64,000 nucleotides of DNA from NCBI RefSeq assembly GCF_013283745.1, contig NZ_JABSTZ010000001.1:186001-250000 (forward strand). Direction: 5' to 3'. Numbering within the stretch: the stretch's first letter is position 1; each line of letters starts with the position of its first letter. This stretch comes from Aeromicrobium stalagmiti (GTDB lineage Bacteria; Actinomycetota; Actinomycetes; Propionibacteriales; Nocardioidaceae). The notes beneath the pieces were generated by a model, which was not told the origin of the DNA, did no database searches, and saw nothing but the letters and a program-made list of their open reading frames with translations. Below are positions 26,100 to 33,851 of this stretch, one piece after another. The position numbers and the translations under genes were made by a program.

Positions 26100-27569
26100 T
26101 CAGAAGATCCGGCGCAGGATCTTCTGGGCCCGATCCGAGTAGGGCGGGTAGACGACCTGCAGGTCGGGCGTGAACGTCTTGGCGAGCACCGACTTGCGGT
26201 GGCTCAGCGCCTGGAACCCCCACTCCCCGTGATAGGCGCCCATGCCGCTCGCCCCGACGCCGCCGAACGGCAGCGACGGCACGAGGCAGTGCAGCGCGAC
26301 GTGGTTGACTACCGCTCCGCCTGCGGGGATGCGGTCGACGAGCCGGCGCTGGATCGCCCTCGACCGCGTGAACACGTACAGGGCGAGCGGCTTGGGTCGG
26401 CTGTTGACGAAGGCGATGGCCGTGTCGACCGAGGTGAACGACAGCACCGGGAGGATCGGTCCGAAGATCTCGTCGGTCATGCTCGGCTCGTCGGGATCGG
26501 GGTCGACGATGACCGCGGGCTGGATCGTCAACGACTCGCGATCGGTCTCGCCCCCGGCGACGACCACACCCCGGGTCGACTCGAGATAGCCCGCGAGACG
26601 GTCGAACTGACGCTCGTTGACGATGCGCATGCCGGCACCGCCCTGGTCGGCGCGGAACGCCACCACGGTGGCGACGATCTTGTCGACCAGCTCGTCGCGG
26701 ACCGATGCGTCCACCAGGACGTAGTCGGGTGCGATGCAGGTCTGCCCGGAGTTGAGCAGCTTGACCCAGGCGATGCGGCGGGCGACGACGTCGAGGTCGG
26801 CGTCGGCCGTCACGATGACGGGGCTCTTGCCGCCGAGCTCCAGCGTGACCGGCGTCAGGGTGGCGGCCGCCCCGGCCATGATCTTCTTGCCGATCTCGGT
26901 GCCGCCGGTGAACAGCGCGTGGTCGAAGCCCAGGGCGAGCAGCGACTGGGTGGTGCGGCCGTCACCCTCGACGACCTTGACGGCCTCGGCGTCGACGTAC
27001 TGCGGGATGAGTCGTGCCAGCAGGGCGGACGTCGCCGGCGCGAGCTCGGAGGGCTTGACCACGGCACAGTTGCCGGCCGCGACGGCGGCGATCAACGGCG
27101 CGAGGCTGAGGTAGACCGGGTAGTTCCACGGGCCGATGACCAGCACGACGCCCAGCGGCTCGTACTGGATCCATCCCGACCCCGGCAGCTGGTTGAGCGG
27201 CAGCCGCTGCTTCTTGCGCCGCATCCAGCGCTTGAGGTGCTTGCGGGCGAAGACCACCTCGCCGTGGGTGGACGTCACGTCGCCCAACCAGGCCTCGACG
27301 GCGCTGCGACCCAGGTCTGCCGCCAGCGCCGCGGCGATCTCGGACTCACGCTCGACGAGGAGCCGCTCGATGCCCTCGAGCTGACGCAGCCGCCACTCGA
27401 TCGGCCGGGTCCGACCACTGGCGTGGACGATGCGCAGCCGGGCGATCAGGTCTGCGAGGTCGCGCTCGCTGGGGGTCTGCTCGCCGGGGGCCAGGCCCGC
27501 GGAGGTCTGGTCGCTCGGGGTCTGGTCCGTCGGGGTCTGGTCGCTGGGTGCAGCGATCTCGGTCGTCAT
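26100..27569 (-). CDS. Aldehyde dehydrogenase
   Basis: A 489-aa NAD(P)-dependent ALDH. Catalytic Cys is in LLNSGQTCIAPDYVL and general-base Glu in VTLELGGKSP; the cofactor segment is VVLVIGPWNYPVYLSLAP. The C-terminus has hydrophobic residues typical of the class 3 (fatty aldehyde) branch. The first 25 residues are a low-complexity DQTP/SDQT repeat without a folded counterpart. ATG at 27569 follows a GAGG site. In the cluster it would oxidise the aldehyde produced from the P450-derived alcohol by the neighbouring SDR. Confidence 0.94.
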   Translation of the reverse strand: MTTEIAAPSDQTPTDQTPSDQTSAGLAPGEQTPSERDLADLIARLRIVHASGRTRPIEWRLRQLEGIERLLVERESEIAAALAADLGRSAVEAWLGDVTSTHGEVVFARKHLKRWMRRKKQRLPLNQLPGSGWIQYEPLGVVLVIGPWNYPVYLSLAPLIAAVAAGNCAVVKPSELAPATSALLARLIPQYVDAEAVKVVEGDGRTTQSLLALGFDHALFTGGTEIGKKIMAGAAATLTPVTLELGGKSPVIVTADADLDVVARRIAWVKLLNSGQTCIAPDYVLVDASVRDELVDKIVATVVAFRADQGGAGMRIVNERQFDRLAGYLESTRGVVVAGGETDRESLTIQPAVIVDPDPDEPSMTDEIFGPILPVLSFTSVDTAIAFVNSRPKPLALYVFTRSRAIQRRLVDRIPAGGAVVNHVALHCLVPSLPFGGVGASGMGAYHGEWGFQALSHRKSVLAKTFTPDLQVVYPPYSDRAQKILRRIF

Positions 27570-27579
27570 GGTCGCCGCC

Positions 27580-28371
27580 TCAGATCTCGGGCACGGGGAC
27601 GAGGCCGGTGAACACCGAGCCGGAGACTCCGCCGTCGGCCAGGAGTAGGTGACCGTTGATCCACCGCGACTGGTCAGAGGCCAGGAACAGCACTGCGGAC
27701 GCGATGTCGTCGGGTGCCGCATGACGGCCGAGCAGCTCCTTGAGCCCGTCGAGGGTGTCCTTGCCCATCGACTCCTCGAAGTCGGTGAGGATCGGCGTCT
27801 CGACCGGCCCGGGCAGCACGGCGTTGATGCGAAGACCCATCTCCCGGACGGCCAGTCCCATCGTCATCACGTAGACGTTGCTGACCTCCTTGGAGAAGTT
27901 ATAGGCGTTGCCCTCCTGCGGGTGGTCGGCGAACCACTGCGCTCCCTCCTCGTACGTGTCGGTCGCGAGGAGCTCCTTGATCGTCTCGAGCCGGTCGGCC
28001 CACTGGAAGCCCGCGGTCGACGAGACGACGACGATGGCGGCCCCCTCGACGAGCTGGCCGAACAGCGACTCCGTCAGGTGCCGCACGGCCAGCGAGTTGA
28101 CGGCGAGCACGGTGTCGGCCGGCGCCGTTCCGGGGATGCCGGCGATGTTGAGCAGACCGTCGTACTCGCCGTCGAGCTCGGTGAGGGCCTTGTCGATGCT
28201 GTCGACGTCGGCGAGGTCGACCGTGACGTGCTGGTCGACCGCTGCCGCCGGGTCGTTGCGGTCGAGGCTGTGGACGTGGGCGCCGGCAGCGAGCAGGCGC
28301 TCGGTCACCGCGTGGCCGATGCCGGACGCCGTGCCGGTGACGATGTAGCGCTTTCCTGCGAAATCAGACAT
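27580..28371 (-). CDS. Short-chain dehydrogenase (coniferyl-alcohol dehydrogenase-like)
   Basis: A 263-aa SDR. Cofactor motif TGTASGIGHAVTERLLAAG lies at the N-terminus, NIAGIPG replaces the NNAG motif, and the active site includes VVSSTAGFQW and Tyr in GNAYNFSKEVSN (YxxxK). The insertion of about 30 residues before the Tyr and the ending resemble CalA-type (coniferyl-alcohol) and 3-alpha-hydroxysteroid dehydrogenases. GGAGGACC precedes the ATG. It lies between P450 and ALDH and is the likely alcohol-to-aldehyde (or sterol-alcohol) step. Substrate is inferred only. Confidence 0.9.
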   Translation of the reverse strand: MSDFAGKRYIVTGTASGIGHAVTERLLAAGAHVHSLDRNDPAAAVDQHVTVDLADVDSIDKALTELDGEYDGLLNIAGIPGTAPADTVLAVNSLAVRHLTESLFGQLVEGAAIVVVSSTAGFQWADRLETIKELLATDTYEEGAQWFADHPQEGNAYNFSKEVSNVYVMTMGLAVREMGLRINAVLPGPVETPILTDFEESMGKDTLDGLKELLGRHAAPDDIASAVLFLASDQSRWINGHLLLADGGVSGSVFTGLVPVPEI

Positions 28372-28402
28372 GCGTGGTCCTCCGGGGGTCGGCACAGATG
28401 GG

Positions 28403-29662
28403 TCAGCGGATGGTGAAGGGCATGGACTTGACGGCTCGGACGAAGTTGCCGGTCAGGTACTCCGGCTCACCGAGCTCGAGCGTCGGCACCCGGTGGAGGA
28501 GCTGGTCGAAGATCTCACGCAGCTGCATCTTCGCCACGAAGTTGCCCATGCAGTAGTGCGGCCCGCCGCCACCGAAGCCCAGGTGCGGGTTGGGCCAGCG
28601 GCTGAGATCGAGCTCGTCGGGCGCGTCGAAGACGGCCGCGTCGCGGTTGCCGGAGGAGTAGACCATCGCGACCCACTCGCCCTCCTTGATCTGCTGGCCA
28701 CCCAGCACGGTGTCCTGCGTCGCGGTGCGACGGAACGTCATGACCGGCGTCGCGAAGCGGATGAACTCCTCGATCGCCTTGGTGATGCGCCCGTCGAAGT
28801 CCTCGAGCAGCCAGTCCCGCTGGTCAGGGTTCTCGAGCAGCGCCTTCATCGTGAGACTGATCGAGTTGCGGGTCGTGTCGTTGCCGGCGATCGACAGCAG
28901 CGTGAAGAACGAGCCGATCTCCTCGTCCGTCAGCTGCACGCCGTCGACCTCGGCCGTCACGAGATTGGTCATGAGATCGGCGCGGGGCGTCTCGCGGCGC
29001 TCCTCGGCGAGCTCCATGCCCAGCATCAGCAGCCCGACGAGCGACTCGTTGAGCACTTCGCCCGGCTCGCGGCCGGCGGCGACGTCCTCGTCGGCCCACG
29101 AGACCATGCCGTCGGCGAAGTGCGCCGCCTGCTCCCGCTTGTCGGGGTCGTCGAGGCCGACCATCTCGTAGATGGTCCACATGGGCAGTCGTTGGGAGAC
29201 CTGCTGCACGAAGTCGCCCTCGCCGGCCTCGATGAGCTCGTCGACGATCGCGACCGCCTGCTGCTTGATCTGGTCGTGGATCTTCGCGACCTGCTTGGGC
29301 GTGAACGCCGAGCTGATGAGCTTGCGGAGAGCCCCGTGACGCGGTGCGTCCATGCCGAGGAACGAGCCGGCCGCCTCGGTGACGTCGTCCGGCGCCTCCT
29401 CGAACTGGAAGCCCTTGCTCGAGCAGAACAGCTCGGGGTGCTTGCTGACCTCCGAGATCAGGGCGTGGCTCGTGACGACCCAGACCCCGTCGTTCTCGGG
29501 CGGGATCAGCGCGCCCTCGAGCGGTGGGTGCCAGCTGATCGGGCGCTGCTCCCGCAGCTGCCTGAACGTCTTCTCGCGCTCCTCCGCCGTCGTCGACCAG
29601 AAGCTGAGCGGGGAGATGCTCAGCGGGTCGTAGCCCGTCGCAGCGTCGATCGTGGAGGTCAT
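28403..29662 (-). CDS. Cytochrome P450 (CYP124/125-like)
   Basis: A 419-aa soluble bacterial P450. The I-helix oxygen motif is IAGNDTTRNS, and the haem loop is LGFGGGGPHYCMGNFVA with Cys371. The extra Gly between Phe and the usual FGxGxHxC spacing matches the CYP124/CYP125 clade, whose members hydroxylate terminal methyl groups of sterols and branched lipids. ATG at 29662 lies just after the SCP2 stop (TGACATG), so the two are coupled; an in-frame GTG at 29683 inside the SCP2 gene is less likely. Electrons should come from the ferredoxin and reductase downstream in the same operon. Confidence 0.93.
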   Translation of the reverse strand: MTSTIDAATGYDPLSISPLSFWSTTAEEREKTFRQLREQRPISWHPPLEGALIPPENDGVWVVTSHALISEVSKHPELFCSSKGFQFEEAPDDVTEAAGSFLGMDAPRHGALRKLISSAFTPKQVAKIHDQIKQQAVAIVDELIEAGEGDFVQQVSQRLPMWTIYEMVGLDDPDKREQAAHFADGMVSWADEDVAAGREPGEVLNESLVGLLMLGMELAEERRETPRADLMTNLVTAEVDGVQLTDEEIGSFFTLLSIAGNDTTRNSISLTMKALLENPDQRDWLLEDFDGRITKAIEEFIRFATPVMTFRRTATQDTVLGGQQIKEGEWVAMVYSSGNRDAAVFDAPDELDLSRWPNPHLGFGGGGPHYCMGNFVAKMQLREIFDQLLHRVPTLELGEPEYLTGNFVRAVKSMPFTIR

Positions 29663-29663
29663 G

Positions 29664-30068
29664 TCAGACGACCAGGTCGTCACGGCCGTCGGCCTGCAGC
29701 CGCTCGACGTAGACCGGGTAGAACTTCTTGCTGAGGGGAGCGAGCTTCAGGAGGCTGGCGACGTTGCCCTGCACCTTGATCTTGCTCTTGGCCATCGCCA
29801 GGGGCAGGTTGACCTTGCCCTGCCAGTAGGCGTTGCCGGTGTCGGCACTCATCGTCATCTCGGCCGTCGCCTCCTCGGTCGCGCCCTCGAGGTCGGTCAC
29901 GGTGCCGTTGACGGTGTCGACGACGAGCACCGTGTCGGGGTCGCTGTAGACGGTCTTGAGGACGATGCCGGTGGCCTGCAGCTTCGGGCCGATCTCGGGG
30001 TCCTCGAACGCCGTGACGAAGATGCCGCCCAGGTACTTCTGGACCTCTGCCGCGTCAGCGAATGCCAT
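29664..30068 (-). CDS. SCP-2 sterol-transfer family protein
   Basis: A 134-aa single-domain sterol carrier protein. The stretch DTVLVVDTVNGTVTDL and the C-terminal half KVNLPLAMAKSKIKVQGNV, where the lipid tunnel is built, are typical of SCP2. A strong AAGGAGG precedes the ATG. It is first in the minus-strand operon, directly before the P450, and may deliver a hydrophobic substrate to it. Transcription starts from the divergent region that carries a perfect palindrome (30140-30155). Confidence 0.9.
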   Translation of the reverse strand: MAFADAAEVQKYLGGIFVTAFEDPEIGPKLQATGIVLKTVYSDPDTVLVVDTVNGTVTDLEGATEEATAEMTMSADTGNAYWQGKVNLPLAMAKSKIKVQGNVASLLKLAPLSKKFYPVYVERLQADGRDDLVV

Positions 30069-30139
30069 GGTGCCTCCTTCGTGAGTGCGACCTGGAGCGG
30101 CCGCCGTGTCGTGTGCCTTGCATCACACCGGGACCATAA

Positions 30140-30155
30140 CATAAGTTGACTTATG
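30140..30155. promoter_or_regulatory. Perfect palindrome, likely TetR operator
   Basis: CATAAGT-TG-ACTTATG has 7-bp arms in the 173-bp region between the SCP2/P450 operon and the TetR gene. It is AT-rich against its GC-rich surroundings and overlaps a TTGACT that could serve as -35. The regulator at 30242-30802 is the obvious candidate. Confidence 0.7.
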
Positions 30156-30241
30156 CTCGTCAAGAGCGGGATCTCGCGGAGCCTCCTACGATGAGGGCGA
30201 CCACTCTCCCGCCGCCCCCACCCACGCCACCCGGAGGAACG

Positions 30242-30802
30242 TTGGCCACCACGACCGACCTGCGCACACCGTTCTTCGACTGCGCCCTCGAGATCCTCGG
30301 CACCGACGGCTACGCCGGGCTCAAGCTCGCGCCCCTGTGCTCGTCGATGGGGGTCACGACCGGCGCGTTCTACCACTCGTTCTCCAGCTGGAAGGACTTC
30401 ACGACCCAGCTGCTCGACCACTGGCGCGCCGAGCGCACCACGCGGCTCGTCGAGCTGGTGCGCCAGATGCCCGACCCCCTCGACCAGCTGGAGAACCTGC
30501 TGCGCGCGACGATCGACCTGCCCCACCAGGCCGAGGCCGCGATCAGGGTCTGGAGCGCGATCGACCCGGACGTCGCCGTCCTGCAGGCCGGTGTCGACCA
30601 GGAGCGACTCGCCGTCATCCGCGACGCCTTCTCGACCATGGTGAGCCCCGGGGAGGCCGAGACCTTCGCCCGGGCCGGCATGTTCCTGCTCATCGGCTTC
30701 GAGCAGGGCGACAGCACCCGCGACCCCCATACCCTCGAGTGGGCCCTGCGGATGATCAAGCAGACGGCCGCCGACCTCTCAGCGCAACGGAGCACCTCAT
30801 GA
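30242..30802 (+). CDS. TetR-family regulator
   Basis: A 186-aa repressor. The HTH reads FFDCALEILGTDGYAGLKLA followed by MGVTTGAFYHSFSSWKDF (recognition helix TGAFYHSF). The C-terminal helices form the ligand domain. I choose the TTG at 30242 because GGAGGAAC lies immediately upstream at proper spacing and the preceding in-frame residues are Pro-rich leader translation. Its stop overlaps the crotonase start (ATGA). It probably controls both arms of the divergent lipid cluster through the palindrome at 30140-30155. Confidence 0.9.
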   Translation: MATTTDLRTPFFDCALEILGTDGYAGLKLAPLCSSMGVTTGAFYHSFSSWKDFTTQLLDHWRAERTTRLVELVRQMPDPLDQLENLLRATIDLPHQAEAAIRVWSAIDPDVAVLQAGVDQERLAVIRDAFSTMVSPGEAETFARAGMFLLIGFEQGDSTRDPHTLEWALRMIKQTAADLSAQRSTS

Positions 30803-31614
30803 TCCCGACCGACCTCCTGTCGATGCAGGTCACCACCAGCGGACCCGTCGCCGAGGTGACCCTGCTCGGCCCGGCGCCCGGCAACGCGATGGGCCCGGAC
30901 TTCTTCCGTGAGCTCCCCGAGGTCTTCGCCGCGCTCGACGCCGACCCCGAGGTCCGGGCGATCGTCCTCACCGGGTCAGGCGGCCAGTTCTCGTACGGCC
31001 TCGACCTCACCGGCATGGCACCCCTGCTGCAGCCGCTGCTGGGCGACGCCTCTGCCACTGCACGGCAGGCTTTCCTCGCCCACCTCAAGCAGCTGCAGGC
31101 CGCCATCACCGCGGTCGCCGACTGCCGCACGCCCGTGGTCGCGGCGATCGCCGGCTGGTGCATCGGCGGCGGCATCGACCTCGCCGCCGCAGCCGACATC
31201 CGCCTCGCATCACCTGATGCCCGCTTCAGCGTGCGGGAGGCCCGGATGGCGATCGTCGCCGACCTCGGCAGCCTCCAGCGACTGGTCGGCATCATCGGTG
31301 ACGGGCACCTGCGCGAGCTGGCCCTGACCGGCGCCGACATCGACGCTGCCCGCGCCGAGCACATCGGGCTGGTCAACGACGTCCATGACGACGTCCTCGC
31401 CGCGGCTCACGAGCTGGCGGCCACGATCGCGGCCAACTCGCCTCTCGTGCTCGGCGGCATCAAGGACGTCCTCGACGCCGAGCGGGCGCCACGGGTCGAG
31501 GCGGGCCTGCGCTACGTCGCGGCGTGGAACGCGGCCTTCCTGCCCAGCCGCGACCTCGGCGAGGCGCTCGCCTCGTTCACCGAGCGTCGCCCGCCCCGTT
31601 ACACCGGCGCGTGA
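30799..31614 (+). CDS. Enoyl-CoA hydratase/isomerase (crotonase) family protein
   Basis: A 271-aa crotonase. Oxyanion-hole segments are VLTGSGGQFSYGLDLTGMAP and VAAIAGWCIGGGIDLAAAAD. The later REARMAIVADLGSLQRL contains the position of Asp/Glu acid-base residues, with Asp in VADLGSLQRL as in delta3,5-delta2,4-dienoyl-CoA isomerases (ECH1 type). This fits with the DECR-like reductase that follows. The ATG overlaps the TetR stop. Role: beta-oxidation of an unsaturated acyl-CoA. Confidence 0.9.
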   Translation: MIPTDLLSMQVTTSGPVAEVTLLGPAPGNAMGPDFFRELPEVFAALDADPEVRAIVLTGSGGQFSYGLDLTGMAPLLQPLLGDASATARQAFLAHLKQLQAAITAVADCRTPVVAAIAGWCIGGGIDLAAAADIRLASPDARFSVREARMAIVADLGSLQRLVGIIGDGHLRELALTGADIDAARAEHIGLVNDVHDDVLAAAHELAATIAANSPLVLGGIKDVLDAERAPRVEAGLRYVAAWNAAFLPSRDLGEALASFTERRPPRYTGA

Positions 31615-31679
31615 CCTCTTCTCCCCCACCGCCCCGTCCCCACCGCCCTGTCCTTGAAGCACCCGACCCAGGAGCACCC

Positions 31680-32456
31680 GTGAGTTCTTACGACGGCAAG
31701 GTCGTGTTCGTGTCCGGCGGCACGAGCGGCATCAACCTCGGCATCGCCCGGCGCTTCGCCGGCGAGGGCGCCCACGTCGCGGTGATGAGCCGAAGCCAGG
31801 ACAAGGTCGACGCGGCCGTCGCCGAGCTCGGGGAGCACGCCATCGGCTTCGCAGCAGACGTCCGCGAGCCCGACGCCGTCGCGGCCGCGCTCGCGGCGAC
31901 GGCCGAGCGTCTCGGGCCCATCGACGTCCTCATCTCCGGAGCGGCCGGCAACTTCCCTGCTCCCGCCGCCACGATGTCGAGCAACGCGTTTCGCAGCGTC
32001 GTCGACATCGACCTCAACGGCACGTTCAACGTCATGCGCGGTGCATACGAGCACCTGCGCAAGCCCGGGGCGGCGATCATCAACATCACCGCGTTCCAGA
32101 GCTGGTCGCCGACCCCGTTCCAGGCGCACGTCTGCGCGGCCAAGGCCGGCATCGATCAGCTGACCCGCACCCTGGCGATGGAGTGGGGCCCCTCGGGTGT
32201 GCGGATCAACTCGATCGCGCCGGGTCCGATCGCCGGCACCGAGGGGATGAGGCGGCTCGCTCCCACGCCGGAGGCGGAGGCCGCCACCACCGCTGCCGTC
32301 CCGCTGGGCCGCTACGGGACGACCGACGACATCGCCGAGGCCGCACTCTGGCTGTGCTCCGACAAGGCCGGCTATGTCACCGGGACCGTCCTGTCGGTCG
32401 ACGGCGGGCTCGCCCTCGGCGGCTCGAGCGCCCTTTCGAGCGCCATCATGGCCTGA
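31680..32456 (+). CDS. 2,4-dienoyl-CoA reductase-like SDR
   Basis: A 258-aa SDR resembling peroxisomal-type 2,4-dienoyl-CoA reductase. It has the cofactor motif SGGTSGINLGIARRF, SGAAGNFPAPAATMSSNAFR, the substrate-side AHVCAAKAGIDQLTRTLAME, and SIAPGPIAGTEGMRRLAP. The canonical catalytic Tyr of YxxxK is absent (Val-Cys-Ala-Ala-Lys), as is normal for the DECR branch. The GTG at 31680 follows AGGAGCACCC. With the ECH1-like crotonase upstream it forms an auxiliary module for degrading polyunsaturated acyl-CoAs. The HNH repeat module starts 4 bp after its stop. Confidence 0.88.
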   Translation: MSSYDGKVVFVSGGTSGINLGIARRFAGEGAHVAVMSRSQDKVDAAVAELGEHAIGFAADVREPDAVAAALAATAERLGPIDVLISGAAGNFPAPAATMSSNAFRSVVDIDLNGTFNVMRGAYEHLRKPGAAIINITAFQSWSPTPFQAHVCAAKAGIDQLTRTLAMEWGPSGVRINSIAPGPIAGTEGMRRLAPTPEAEAATTAAVPLGRYGTTDDIAEAALWLCSDKAGYVTGTVLSVDGGLALGGSSALSSAIMA

Positions 32457-32477
32457 CCCGTCCGAGCGTGCCGGTGG

Positions 32478-32515
32478 GCCGCCGGACCAGGGGGACGGGT
32501 GGCTGGTCAGGCGGC
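32478..32515 (-). terminator. Terminator hairpin of HNH gene, copy 1
   Basis: Arms GCCGCC...GGCGGC with inner ACCAG/CTGGT pairing overlap the stop codon of the HNH gene. The equivalent hairpin is kept in copy 2 (57891-57924). Confidence 0.6.
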
Positions 32516-33760
32516 TCGGCGGTAGCCGGTTCGTCGTCGGCGGCGCAGTCGCCGTCCGTCGCGGGTCGTGAACACGAACCCGGACACGGCGTCCCCACTG
32601 ATCTGCAGCAGGTTGCGATGCACTAAGTGATGGCAGCGGGTGCAGAGACCGACGAGCAGGTCGATGTCGGTCGGGCCACCGAGTGACCACCAGATCGAAT
32701 GATGAATCTCCAGATGGGTCTGCTTGCACCCGGGGGCCGCGCACTCGCCCATCTGCCGAGCGATCACACCCTTGCGCTGCCGCAGGTTGGGCGAGTACAT
32801 CGCCGTGCCGACGTTCAGGATCTGCGACTGGACGGCCTGGCCGTCCTTCATCACGATCGGCGTCACCGCAGCCATGCAGGTCAGCATCATCAACAGCTGC
32901 GGCCCAATCGCACCATGACCGGCCAGCACAGCGGGCTCCGTCGCCGGCATGGCCGGAGGGTTCAGATAAGGCTTCTTCGTGGTCTGCTCCACATGGGCCG
33001 CAGCAGCAGCCAGCGTCTCAGCGTCCACGAACACCGACATGTGGGGCTTCACGCCCTTGTCGGCCGGAAGACCCGAACCGAGGAACGCAGAGGCGAGATC
33101 GTCGACAGCCTGGACCCGCCGCTCAGCACCAGTGCGCTTGTCGTCAGCGTCCTTCGGAGCCGACAACGCGTCGATCGCCTTCTTCAGCTTCGACCCGGTG
33201 ACGGTGTTCAAGAAACCGGTCACATGAAACCCGTCCGGCAGGGCGTCGATGGAGAAGTCCTCCTTCTCCATCCCGTCCAAGTACTTCTCATCCAGGTCCT
33301 CGGGATGCAGCACGTCCTGCAGATGCTTGACCGCCTCAAACAAGTCACCCGGCGCACGAGCCAACGCGACGTCGACGAACTCGGCCTCGAACTCGCGCAT
33401 CGACTCCAACCCGATGTGCCGCAGCCCGTAGGCGAACACCGCCACATGAGCCGCGCTGATCTTGCCGGCCAGAGCAGCTTCAGCCACCAACGACAAGTCA
33501 CCCAACACCTGAACGTTCCGAACGAGGATCGACGCCTGACCCGGCTTCAACCGCAGCTGGTTACGGACCCACGCATTCAGGGTCGACGCACCATCGAGCT
33601 CGAACTCCTTCGAACCCTGCAGCTCGGCCAGCAACATGGACTTCGCCGCGTCAACAGCGTCCTGGACCTCTTGAAGGGCGTGAAGCTTCTCCCGCACATC
33701 CCCCGACGAGAGTGCGAGCGCAGCAGTGCGCATCGCCTCGATCGTCGGCTGCGGATTCAT
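32507..33760 (-). CDS. DUF222 / HNH endonuclease (13E12 type), intact copy
   Basis: A 417-aa protein. DUF222 occupies about 10-300. The C-terminal HNH domain carries the zinc-type pairs GECAAPGCKQ and LCTRCHH around LEIHHSIWWSLGGPTDIDLL. 13E12-type genes are abundant in actinobacteria, often as near-identical copies, and several mycobacterial ones are LexA controlled. Here a perfect SOS box (33774-33789) ends 13 bp before the ATG. The second copy at 56674-57899 is about 95% identical in protein over the shared part but broken. The biological role of the family is unresolved; homing-like or DNA-damage-induced DNA cleavage is plausible. Confidence 0.93.
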   Translation of the reverse strand: MNPQPTIEAMRTAALALSSGDVREKLHALQEVQDAVDAAKSMLLAELQGSKEFELDGASTLNAWVRNQLRLKPGQASILVRNVQVLGDLSLVAEAALAGKISAAHVAVFAYGLRHIGLESMREFEAEFVDVALARAPGDLFEAVKHLQDVLHPEDLDEKYLDGMEKEDFSIDALPDGFHVTGFLNTVTGSKLKKAIDALSAPKDADDKRTGAERRVQAVDDLASAFLGSGLPADKGVKPHMSVFVDAETLAAAAAHVEQTTKKPYLNPPAMPATEPAVLAGHGAIGPQLLMMLTCMAAVTPIVMKDGQAVQSQILNVGTAMYSPNLRQRKGVIARQMGECAAPGCKQTHLEIHHSIWWSLGGPTDIDLLVGLCTRCHHLVHRNLLQISGDAVSGFVFTTRDGRRLRRRRRTGYRRAA

Positions 33761-33773
33761 GACTTAACACTAC

Positions 33774-33789
33774 TCGAACAGATGTTCGA
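33774..33789 (-). promoter_or_regulatory. SOS box (LexA site) of HNH copy 1
   Basis: TCGAAC-N4-GTTCGA, an exact match to the actinobacterial SOS box, 13 bp upstream of the start codon. LexA binding here should block transcription until DNA damage. Confidence 0.9.
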
Positions 33790-33851
33790 TCACAAGACTT
33801 TGGCGGCATGAATTTGCTGCAAATGCAGCAGAAAGTGTGCGATTCTGCACC

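Larger units (their letters stand above)
32460..33851 (-). repeat. HNH module, copy 1 (about 1.39 kb)
   Basis: This segment, including the HNH gene, its SOS box, a 5' flank beginning GGTGCAGAATCGCACAC and a 3' flank ending GGCACGCTCGGAC, is repeated in opposite orientation at 56581-57943. Both copies sit flush against the stop codons of neighbouring genes. No inverted terminal repeat or target duplication is seen. Confidence 0.8.

Noticed and set aside
25948..26223. Arg-Thr repeat protein encoded by the 30-bp array
   Set aside because: It overlaps the aldehyde dehydrogenase end, lacks a ribosome site and results only from translating the repeat.
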